6,211 bases of DNA, from assembly GCA_050053595.1 (NCBI GenBank), contig JASFTK010000089.1, positions 1-6,211 of the forward strand, read 5' to 3'. Position numbers and translations under genes: made by a program. This document shows, in pieces, positions 1 to 5,605 of the stretch. Source of the DNA: GCA-2726865 sp050053595. GTDB lineage: Archaea; Thermoproteota; Bathyarchaeia; TCS64. Position 1 is the first letter of the stretch. Each line of letters begins with the position of its first letter. The notes under the pieces are model-generated. The model made no database searches. It had not been told where the DNA came from and saw nothing but the letters and a program-made list of their open reading frames with translations.

Positions 1-3
1 ATT

Positions 4-17
4 CACGAATGCCTCCT
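4..17 (-). promoter_or_regulatory. Ribosome-binding site and GTG start of a gene leaving the left edge
   Basis: Read on the minus strand, AGGAGG (+ strand cctcct, 12-17) is followed by a 5-base spacer and GTG (6 down to 4), then one more codon before the window ends. A full Shine-Dalgarno at ideal spacing is unlikely by chance at any one spot, so a minus-strand gene probably begins at position 6 and runs out of the window. Only two codons are visible, so nothing can be said about its product. Its promoter could be the near-symmetric TATA element at 135-142, which would give a leader of about 100 bases. Confidence 0.45.
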
Positions 18-134
18 AGATGCGATTACCTTTTCTCTATTTGAAGATATTGGGGGTCATCTTTCAAAAACTCAAGGTTGAGAGATGAGTTCACCGCCAA
101 CATCAGTGGCCGGTCTCTCATCAGCCACAAACCG
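18..134. other. Upstream region without a convincing gene
   Basis: This stretch lies between the possible left-edge gene and the promoter of the amidohydrolase. An open minus-strand frame runs through it and ends with TAA at 28-26. From the ATG at 103 it would encode only 25 residues, ending in KDDPQYLQIEKR, and it stops 19 bases before the GTG at position 6. It could be a short leader peptide or the remnant of a larger gene, but nothing beyond the open frame supports translation. I see no strong hairpin or repeat here. Confidence 0.3.
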
Positions 135-142
135 TTTATAAC
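135..142. promoter_or_regulatory. TATA box of the amidohydrolase gene, possibly bidirectional
   Basis: The sequence TTTATAAC is a good archaeal TATA box. Archaeal transcription normally begins about 25-28 bases past the box centre, which predicts a start near 165 on the plus strand. That excludes the TTG at 156 as a start codon and leaves a leader of about 12 bases before the ATG at 177. The box reads nearly the same on the minus strand (TTATAAA), so it could also drive transcription leftward toward the candidate gene at the window edge. This is read from sequence and spacing alone. Confidence 0.55.
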
Positions 143-176
143 TACCTCGCTATGATTGGGATCCGAGCGGAAAGAT

Positions 177-1568
177 ATGGGAGAAGAGATAGACATACTC
201 ATCACAGGGGCAACTCTGGTTACCCTGAACCATAAGAGGCAGATCATCAAGGACGGCTCTATAGCCGTAAAAGGGGTGAAAATAGTTAAGGTGGGGAGAT
301 CAGCCGATATCGACGACAGATACACTGTCGATAGGACTATAGATGGGAGGGGGAAGGTTGTGTTGCCTGGGCTCTTCGACAGCCATGTCCACCTCTCCTC
401 CTCTCTGGTAAAGGGGCTCATCTACGGTGAACCCATCCCTTTAGGCCTCACGTATATGCCCTTCGGGGAAGCCCTGGATGAGGAGCAGGTTTACGTGGCG
501 GCTCTCCTATCATGTATCGATCGCCTCAAGAACGGGGTCACTTATATCGGGGATGTTGGGAGCAAGTACTCTCACAAGGTAGCTGAGGCACTTAGGGATA
601 CGGGGATGAAGGGTACCGTCTCATTCGGTATGCGTGACAAGGAGATCCCCAACTTCCCCTACTCCCGTCCCCTCCCCCAGGACCAGACCACAGAGAAGGC
701 ACTGAGGGACGCAGAGGCCTTTCACAAGAGCTGGGACGGTTCTGCTGAGCGGCGGATCAGGGTGGGCTTCTCCACCAACATCTGGTCCACATCTGATAGA
801 CTATACGCTGAGACCAAGAAGCTCGCCGATGGGAAGGGGACCATCGTCAGCGACCACCTGGACCAGCACCGTCACGAGATAGAGTATGCCCTCAGGACCT
901 GGAAGGAGAGGCCTGTGGAGCACTTGGACAGGCTGGGTGTGCTGGGGAGGAACTTTAATGCCCACCATATGGTGTTCGTCGCTGACAGGGAGATCCATCT
1001 ACTCACAGCCAACGGCGTCAATGTCTGTCACTGCCCAAGGGCCGCTCTCAACAGCCACGCCATCCCCAAGTACCCCCTATTCAACGCCCTCGGCATCAAC
1101 TGTATCCTAGGCACCGATATGAGGATCTCAGACCCCTTCGAGCTGATGCGCCTCGCATCCTATGTATACCATGGAACCTCAGGCCTCTACTACTATGACC
1201 CCTTGGTCCTCCCCGCCGAAACACTGCTGGAGAATGTCACCGTAAATGCTGCTAAAGCCCACGGGGTCCAGGGTGAGACTGGATCCCTTGAACGGGGAAA
1301 ACGGGCAGATATCACCCTAGTCGACTTTGAGAAACCCCACCTCACCCCCTCATTCGATCTGGCTGCGGAGCTTACCAGATACGCCTATGGTTCAGATGTG
1401 GAGACTGTTATCATCGACGGCGAGATCGTCATGGAGAACCGGAAGATCAGTACAGTCGATGAGAGCGAGATCCTGAAAAAAGCCAGGGAGATAGGGGATG
1501 AGGTATATGAGGAGACCAAGGACAGGATGTCCAAGACAGTCCCCGTCAACCGCTGGAAGGTCGTCTAG
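177..1568 (+). CDS. Amidohydrolase-superfamily protein (Trz/Atz/cytosine-deaminase-like)
   Basis: This 463-residue protein has the layout of metal-dependent cyclic deaminases and chlorohydrolases (TrzN, AtzA/B, guanine deaminase relatives). An N-terminal beta-sandwich segment (about 5-60) precedes a TIM barrel, and the sandwich is completed by GSLERGKRADITLVDF (369-384) and VETVIIDGEIV (about 408-418). Metal ligands are visible: His70 and His72 in FDSHVHL, His227 in SDHLDQ, His263 in NAHHMVF and Asp314 in LGTD. The family usually has HxxE on strand 5, where the Glu is the proton shuttle; here the motif is H-L-D-Q, giving Gln230. The usual P-x-S-N motif is CPRAAL instead. I chose the ATG at 177 over the in-frame TTG at 156 because the TATA box at 135 places the transcript start near 165. 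Family membership is firm. The substrate is unknown, and deamination, dechlorination and amide hydrolysis are all possible. It converges on an MmgE/PrpD gene 9 bases downstream. Confidence 0.93.
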   Translation: MGEEIDILITGATLVTLNHKRQIIKDGSIAVKGVKIVKVGRSADIDDRYTVDRTIDGRGKVVLPGLFDSHVHLSSSLVKGLIYGEPIPLGLTYMPFGEALDEEQVYVAALLSCIDRLKNGVTYIGDVGSKYSHKVAEALRDTGMKGTVSFGMRDKEIPNFPYSRPLPQDQTTEKALRDAEAFHKSWDGSAERRIRVGFSTNIWSTSDRLYAETKKLADGKGTIVSDHLDQHRHEIEYALRTWKERPVEHLDRLGVLGRNFNAHHMVFVADREIHLLTANGVNVCHCPRAALNSHAIPKYPLFNALGINCILGTDMRISDPFELMRLASYVYHGTSGLYYYDPLVLPAETLLENVTVNAAKAHGVQGETGSLERGKRADITLVDFEKPHLTPSFDLAAELTRYAYGSDVETVIIDGEIVMENRKISTVDESEILKKAREIGDEVYEETKDRMSKTVPVNRWKVV

Positions 1569-1581
1569 GAGAGTTCTCTAG
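1565..1581. repeat. Short inverted repeat joining the stops of two convergent genes
   Basis: CTAGGAGAGTTCTCTAG can fold as CTA-GAG paired with CTC-TAG, with one bulged G and a four-base loop AGTT. The left arm contains the TAG stop of the amidohydrolase (1566-1568), and the right arm contains the TAG stop of the MmgE/PrpD gene on the other strand (1580 down to 1578). It occupies essentially the whole gap between the genes and could help end transcription in both directions, but it has no U-tract and the stem is short. Confidence 0.35.
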
Positions 1582-2906
1582 AGGAGCCCCATCAACTCTG
1601 AGATATCCTCAGACTCCTCGAGCCTTAACAGTGCCGCCCATATACTTTCAGCCCGCTCCCATGAGACCCCCGACCAGAGGACGAACTTTTCCAGCAACTC
1701 ATCGTCGGTAAGGGGGTTCCTAGGCTCCCCTTTGGGGTAGTCTATACGCATTGTATGGGTCTCCCCATCCCCAGTCTTGACCTCGACGATGGTGGGTCTG
1801 CAACCTTCGGGGTAGATGGAGTCGAGTCCCTCCTCGGGGATGACTTTGACCCGCTTGGCAAGCTCGTGGAGCGATTCGTCGGCTATCCTCTCCTTGGTGA
1901 ACTGCCTCTCCGTTACTTCCCCATCGGTGATAGCGCACGCGACGATATAGGGGAGGTTAAACTGGCAGTTCTTATAATAGCTGTCGGGTCCCACCTTCTC
2001 GTCTGTGATGTACATCCCGTAGGTGAGTTGGCGGATCTCCACCTCATCGACATCCTCTGGGGTGAAGCCAACCTCCTCCTTCAGTGACAACAGGGCATCG
2101 ATAGCACCATGGGTCATACGACAAGTCGGGTAGGGTTTGATGTAGACATTCATAACCTCGAACACATCCCCCATCCCCCGGGTCTTGAACCGGGTTGAGA
2201 GACGGTTGTCGTCCCCCAGCTTGGGGCCGTTCAGCCCCTCCCCTGCCATAAACGCTCCCTCGACCCCCACCTTTGCCTGATACCCGTTGCTCAGGAAGTT
2301 TGTGTCCAACCCCCGGGTCTGGGGGAAAGCCTTGGGGCTACAGTAACCCGCAATCCCCATTGCGAAACGGGTCTGAACGGCGTCTAGGCCCATCAACCGG
2401 GCTGCGATGGCAGCTGAGCAATAAGCTGAGGACGGGGGTCTATCCTTCATACCCCTAAGCTTTGTAGCCACATCGTACCCGACCACTATAGCGATGATCA
2501 CCGCCTCCCCCGAGACCCCTAGCTTCTCCCCCACCGCCAGCGCCGTCGGTATGGCCACCCGCCCCGGATGTGAAGAGCCGCCCCAGGCCGCAGACTCCCT
2601 GTGACCGTCGTTGCAGTCGTGGACCTGACTGTAAGCGGCGTTCGCAAAGGCAGCCCAGGGTAGACTCGCCTTCCGCTTCAAGCCGATGACTGTACATTCT
2701 TCCCCGGTCCCCAATATCTTCAGCGACTCCCCAACGCCTGAGGCTTCCTCCTTCCTAGCGCCCATGTACATGGTCCCGAGGGAGTCTAGGATCACCCTCT
2801 TGGTCTGGTGCACCACCTCGGGGGGTAGATCCTTGAAAGACAAGCCCGTAACATACTCGGCGAGCTCCTCACCCACCCTCAGAACGCTCTCGATCTCCTT
2901 GACCAA
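1578..2906 (-). CDS. MmgE/PrpD family protein
   Basis: This 442-residue protein spans the full family length. The family includes 2-methylcitrate dehydratase (PrpD) and cis-aconitate decarboxylase, and many members have no known reaction. Landmarks are an N-terminal helical domain (VVHQTKRVILDSLGTMYMGA, 31-50), VHDCNDGH (95-102), SSHPGRVAIPTALAVGE (111-127), AARLMGLDAVQ (168-178), KPYPTCRMTHGAIDA (257-271) in the lid domain, QFNLPYIVACAITDG (315-329) and the C-terminal NPLTDDELLEKF (397-408). Asp97 and His113 match expected active-site positions. The His expected five residues after Lys257 in PrpD and cis-aconitate decarboxylase is Cys262, and no His is seen before the AARLMGLD segment, so a PrpD label would be too specific. 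It starts with TTG, preceded at 5 bases by AGGTG; the upstream frame reaches a stop at 2942-2940 with no ATG or GTG between. It is divergent from the sugar dehydrogenase and convergent with the amidohydrolase. Confidence 0.92.
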   Translation of the reverse strand: MVKEIESVLRVGEELAEYVTGLSFKDLPPEVVHQTKRVILDSLGTMYMGARKEEASGVGESLKILGTGEECTVIGLKRKASLPWAAFANAAYSQVHDCNDGHRESAAWGGSSHPGRVAIPTALAVGEKLGVSGEAVIIAIVVGYDVATKLRGMKDRPPSSAYCSAAIAARLMGLDAVQTRFAMGIAGYCSPKAFPQTRGLDTNFLSNGYQAKVGVEGAFMAGEGLNGPKLGDDNRLSTRFKTRGMGDVFEVMNVYIKPYPTCRMTHGAIDALLSLKEEVGFTPEDVDEVEIRQLTYGMYITDEKVGPDSYYKNCQFNLPYIVACAITDGEVTERQFTKERIADESLHELAKRVKVIPEEGLDSIYPEGCRPTIVEVKTGDGETHTMRIDYPKGEPRNPLTDDELLEKFVLWSGVSWERAESIWAALLRLEESEDISELMGLL

Positions 2907-2911
2907 GACAA

Positions 2912-2916
2912 CACCT
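2912..2916 (-). promoter_or_regulatory. Ribosome-binding site supporting the TTG start of the MmgE/PrpD gene
   Basis: AGGTG on the minus strand lies 5 bases before the TTG at 2906. It matters because TTG is the only usual start codon between the upstream in-frame stop (2942-2940) and the conserved N-terminal domain. Confidence 0.5.
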
Positions 2917-2938
2917 AATATCCCTACACGTTTATCTC

Positions 2939-2946
2939 CTTAAATG
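2939..2946 (-). promoter_or_regulatory. Possible TATA box of the MmgE/PrpD gene
   Basis: The minus strand reads CATTTAAG, centred about 36 bases before the TTG start at 2906. The predicted transcript start is near 2915, giving a leader of about 9 bases that would just include the AGGTG element. It is a weaker match than the other boxes in the window. Confidence 0.4.
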
Positions 2947-2975
2947 TCGCGCCAATACAGCCAACGAAAACACCC

Positions 2976-2981
2976 TTTTAG
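2976..2981 (+). promoter_or_regulatory. TATA-like element of the UDP-sugar dehydrogenase gene
   Basis: CCCTTTTAGAG contains TTTTAG, centred near 2978, and predicts a transcript start near 3005. It lies downstream of the ATG at 2944, so that ATG would not be in the message. This fits the GTG at 3025, leaving a leader of about 20 bases that contains the ribosome-binding site at 3012-3017. The element resembles the TTTTAA cores before the aminotransferase and acetyltransferase genes. Confidence 0.4.
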
Positions 2982-3011
2982 AGGAGAGGAGTCTTCTACT
3001 AGGGAGATATC

Positions 3012-3017
3012 GGGGGA
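3012..3017 (+). promoter_or_regulatory. Ribosome-binding site deciding the GTG start at 3025
   Basis: GGGGGA stands 7 bases before the in-frame GTG at 3025, which is the proper spacing. The farther ATG at 2944 is preceded by a pyrimidine-rich stretch (tttatctcctta) with no Shine-Dalgarno-like sequence. Confidence 0.55.
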
Positions 3018-3024
3018 TATAGTT

Positions 3025-4380
3025 GTGGAGATCGTCGTAGTCGGCATGGGGTATGTGGGGATACCTGTGGCTGCCCTGTTCGCCGATGTTGAAGGGATGA
3101 ACGTCACAGGCGTCCAGAGGAGGTCCAAGAGGTCAGGATGGAAGATAGATCGTCTCAACCAGGGGAGGTCTCCCATCGAGGGGGATGAACCGGGTCTCGC
3201 TGAGCTCATCGAGAGGGTGGTGAGGAAGGGGAGCTTCAGAGCCACAGATGACACCTCCGTTTATGGACGAGCCGACGCCATCCTCATCACTGTGCAGACC
3301 CCCGTTGATGAGGACCACCAACCGCGATATGAGTCCCTGAAGCAGGTCTCCGCCGACATAGGGAGAAACATGAAGGAGGGGGCTCTTATCGTTCTTGAGT
3401 CGACCGTCGCTCCTGGAACTACCAATTACGTGGTCAAACCTATCCTGGAAGAGCACTCTGGGCTGGAGGCGGGGACAGATTTCAACCTGATTTTCTCCTT
3501 TGAACGGGTGATGCTCGGCCGTCTCCTCCACAATCTGCAGAAGCTCCCTAGGATCGTGGGAGGCTTGACCCCGGGATGCACGGAGAGGGGGGTCGAACTC
3601 TACTCCCACATCGTCGAAGCACAGATCCTGCCCACCGACTGCCTCACAGCGGAGGTCACCAAGGTGACCGAGAACACCTACCGGGATGTAAACATCGCCT
3701 TCGCCAACGAGATAGCCCTCATATGCGAGAGCCTGGGGGTGGATGTCTACGATGTGAGACGCTTTGTGAACACCCTGCCCAACATCCCATCGGACCCGGC
3801 GAAGAACCCACTGAGGATGATGCATATCCCCGGGGCCGGTGTAGGGGGACACTGCCTCCCCAAGGACCCCTGGCTCCTCAAACACGGCCTTGATGCCCAC
3901 GGCGCCTACAAGTTCGAGCCCAAGATCATCGTCGAGAGCCGGAGGATCAACGATTACATGCCCCGGCATATGAAGGTATTAATGGAAGAAGCCCTCGGAG
4001 AGCGGGGGCGGGGATTAAGGGGGTCCAAGATCGCCATACTGGGATTCACATTCCTCGAGAACTCCGACGATACACGTAACACCCCCGCCCTCCCGCTGTA
4101 CAAACTATTCAAGGAGAGCGGCTCAGAAGTAGTGGTCCACGACCCTTATGTGAAAGATTTCGAAGGAGTGGAGATTACGAACGACCTTGAGGTAGCACTG
4201 AAAGGCTGCGACGGGATCGCCCTCGTGACCCGCCACAGAGAGTACATCAAACTATCCCCTGCACCCTTAAAGAAGGAGATGAGGACTCCCATCATTGTCG
4301 ATGGGCGGAACGCTTTCAACCGGGACGACTTTCTCAAGGCCGGCTTCTCTTTCAGGGGTGTGGGTGTCCCGAGGAAGTGA
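3025..4380 (+). CDS. UDP-N-acetylhexosamine 6-dehydrogenase (WbpA/WecC-like)
   Basis: This 451-residue protein belongs to the UDP-glucose/UDP-GlcNAc/UDP-ManNAc dehydrogenase family, cytoplasmic enzymes that oxidise the C6 hydroxyl of a UDP-sugar to a carboxylate with two NAD. The N-terminal Rossmann domain has GMGYVG (7-12), ITVQTPVD (88-95) and LESTVAPGTT (124-133). The central domain has EVTKVTENTYRDVNIAFANE with catalytic Lys213 and Asn217, then PGAGVGGHCLPKDPW with catalytic Cys277. The C-terminal UDP-binding domain has DDTRNTPA (Arg351) and VDGRNAF. The NxxRDVNIAxANE and GGHCLPKDPW forms favour UDP-GlcNAc/UDP-ManNAc dehydrogenases over UDP-glucose dehydrogenase; exact substrate is inferred. 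Oddities are SFER in place of the usual SPER, and FLENSDDTR in place of the usual FKxxxxDxR. An ATG at 2944 would add 27 residues of no recognisable character before the Rossmann strand; GTG at 3025 is preferred because it has a ribosome-binding site and a TATA-like element. It is divergent from the MmgE/PrpD gene. Confidence 0.92.
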   Translation: MEIVVVGMGYVGIPVAALFADVEGMNVTGVQRRSKRSGWKIDRLNQGRSPIEGDEPGLAELIERVVRKGSFRATDDTSVYGRADAILITVQTPVDEDHQPRYESLKQVSADIGRNMKEGALIVLESTVAPGTTNYVVKPILEEHSGLEAGTDFNLIFSFERVMLGRLLHNLQKLPRIVGGLTPGCTERGVELYSHIVEAQILPTDCLTAEVTKVTENTYRDVNIAFANEIALICESLGVDVYDVRRFVNTLPNIPSDPAKNPLRMMHIPGAGVGGHCLPKDPWLLKHGLDAHGAYKFEPKIIVESRRINDYMPRHMKVLMEEALGERGRGLRGSKIAILGFTFLENSDDTRNTPALPLYKLFKESGSEVVVHDPYVKDFEGVEITNDLEVALKGCDGIALVTRHREYIKLSPAPLKKEMRTPIIVDGRNAFNRDDFLKAGFSFRGVGVPRK

Positions 4381-4387
4381 ATGGACG

Positions 4388-4409
4388 CACCGATACGCCC
4401 TCGGTGTTT
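4388..4409 (+). terminator. Hairpin with short T run after the sugar dehydrogenase gene
   Basis: CACCGA (4388-4393) and TCGGTG (4401-4406) form a perfect 6-bp stem with a 7-base loop, followed directly by TTT. It begins 7 bases after the TGA and ends 11 bases before the next gene's TATA box. It could end or trim the dehydrogenase transcript and so separate it from the aminotransferase gene. The T run is short, so strong termination is not assured. Confidence 0.45.
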
Positions 4410-4420
4410 CCGTTCAATGA

Positions 4421-4430
4421 CTTTTAAAAG
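4421..4430 (+). promoter_or_regulatory. TATA box of the aminotransferase gene
   Basis: CTTTTAAAAG is a perfect 10-base palindrome whose centre is 28 bases before the ATG at 4454. That is the spacing expected when transcription begins at or within a few bases of the start codon, so the message is probably leaderless. An AAAGGTG at 4434-4440 is 13 bases from the ATG, too far for a normal ribosome-binding site, and would lie upstream of the predicted transcript start. Confidence 0.6.
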
Positions 4431-4453
4431 CACAAAGGTGAAAACTAGTAGAT

Positions 4454-5605
4454 ATGGTAAAATCATTGGGACTGAGCGGACCTCCTGCGTCTAAAAAGAA
4501 GGTGCCCATCGCTAAGCCGGTCTTCGACGAGGAGACGATAGAGGATGTCGCTGAGGTTCTGAGATCGGGATATGTCAGGCAAGGGCCAAGGGTAAAGGAA
4601 TTCGAGGAGGAGTTTGGGGGTAGGGTCGGGGCGGAGTACGCGTACGCTGTGACCAATGGGACTGCAGCGCTTCACATCTCATATCTGTCCCTTATCGAGC
4701 CTGGGGACGAGGTGATAGTGCCGGCTTTCACCTTCTTCGCGACGGCGAGCATGGTGATAAGATCCGGGGGGAGGCCGGTCTTCGCCGATATTGACCCTGA
4801 GACCTTCGTCATCGATCCCGAGGATGTCAAGGAGAAGATCACATCCAGGAGTAAGGTGGTGGTCCCGGTCCACTTATTTGGGAACGCCGCGGACATGGCC
4901 ACTCTGGACGATATCGCCGGAGACCACGGCCTGTCCATCGTCAGCGACGCAGCTCAGGCCCACGGCACGGAGTATAACGGGAGGGATGTGGGGAGTTATG
5001 ATACCCTCAACTGCTATAGCTTCTACCCGACCAAGACCCTAACCACGGGGGAGGGGGGGATCGTCACCACCAACGACGAGGAGCTCCACAGGCTGGGCTG
5101 CCTCCTCAGGAGCCACGGGGACGACGGCAGGTACCACCATGTCATCGTGGGGTTGAACTACAGGATGACGGACATCATGGCAGCCATCGGCCTCAACCAG
5201 CTGAAAGATCTGGACCATTACCTCAAACGCAGGAGGGAACTGGGGGTGAAGTACAGGGAAGGCGTCTCGAACATCCCCGGGATAACGCCACAGAAGGTCG
5301 GGGACAAGGTGAACCATTCCTACAGCTACTTCTCTAGCATCTTAGACCTCGACAGGTTCAAGTGCACCCGGGACGAGTTCCTTGAGACCCTCAGGGCTGA
5401 GAACATAGACTGCGCTGTCCACTACCCAATCCCGCTGAACAGGCAGCCGGCGATCATCGACCTGATGGAGCCCGAGGCCTGCCCGGTCTCGGAGGATGTC
5501 TCCCAGAGGATATTCTCCTTGCCGATGCACCCCGAACTATCGGATGAGGACCTTCAGAACGTCCTCACTGGGGTTGAGAAAGTGGCCTCCCACTACCTCA
5601 AGTAG
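4454..5605 (+). CDS. DegT/DnrJ/EryC1/StrS-family PLP-dependent sugar aminotransferase
   Basis: This 383-residue protein is full length for the fold-type I sugar aminotransferases, which move an amino group from glutamate to a keto-sugar nucleotide. Visible motifs are RQGPRVKEFEEEF (42-54), VTNGTAALH (66-74) for PLP phosphate, PAFTFFATA (90-98), PVHLFGNAADM (138-148), SDAAQAHG with Asp165 for the pyridine nitrogen, SFYPTKTLTTGEGG with the PLP lysine at Lys194, and GLNYRMTDIMAAIG (233-246). Between a UDP-sugar dehydrogenase and a WbpD-like acetyltransferase, the natural role is that of WbpE/WlbC: making the 3-amino group of UDP-GlcNAc(3N)A. However, the TKTLTTGEGG loop is also common in 4-aminotransferases such as perosamine synthase and ArnB, so the position aminated is not settled. 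The first 16 residues (MVKSLGLSGPPASKKK) precede the usual family start; the TATA spacing supports the ATG used. Its last 8 bases overlap the convergent acetyltransferase gene. Confidence 0.94.
   Translation: MVKSLGLSGPPASKKKVPIAKPVFDEETIEDVAEVLRSGYVRQGPRVKEFEEEFGGRVGAEYAYAVTNGTAALHISYLSLIEPGDEVIVPAFTFFATASMVIRSGGRPVFADIDPETFVIDPEDVKEKITSRSKVVVPVHLFGNAADMATLDDIAGDHGLSIVSDAAQAHGTEYNGRDVGSYDTLNCYSFYPTKTLTTGEGGIVTTNDEELHRLGCLLRSHGDDGRYHHVIVGLNYRMTDIMAAIGLNQLKDLDHYLKRRRELGVKYREGVSNIPGITPQKVGDKVNHSYSYFSSILDLDRFKCTRDEFLETLRAENIDCAVHYPIPLNRQPAIIDLMEPEACPVSEDVSQRIFSLPMHPELSDEDLQNVLTGVEKVASHYLK

Noticed and set aside
156..176. TTG at 156 as start of the amidohydrolase
   Set aside because: It is only 18 bases past the TATA centre, upstream of the expected transcript start, and the added residues are not part of the fold.
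26..421. Minus-strand open frame of 131 residues at the left end
   Set aside because: About two thirds is antisense to the amidohydrolase N-terminus and its composition there is low in recognisable structure. Only the tail outside that gene was kept as a weak possibility.
1755..2087. Plus-strand open frame of 110 residues
   Set aside because: It is antisense to conserved parts of the MmgE/PrpD protein, with no promoter or ribosome-binding site of its own.
3133..3969. Minus-strand open frame of 278 residues
   Set aside because: It lies wholly antisense to the sugar dehydrogenase, whose motifs are clear. The frame has no recognisable domain and is the kind of long shadow expected opposite a GC-rich gene.
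4434..4440. AAAGGTG as ribosome-binding site of the aminotransferase
   Set aside because: It is 13 bases from the ATG and lies before the transcript start predicted from the TATA box, so a leaderless start explains the spacing better.
4381..4494. Short plus-strand frame starting at the ATG directly after the dehydrogenase stop
   Set aside because: Its 37 codons run through a hairpin, a TATA box and into the aminotransferase gene in another frame. The protein text is basic and unstructured, so translation is unlikely.
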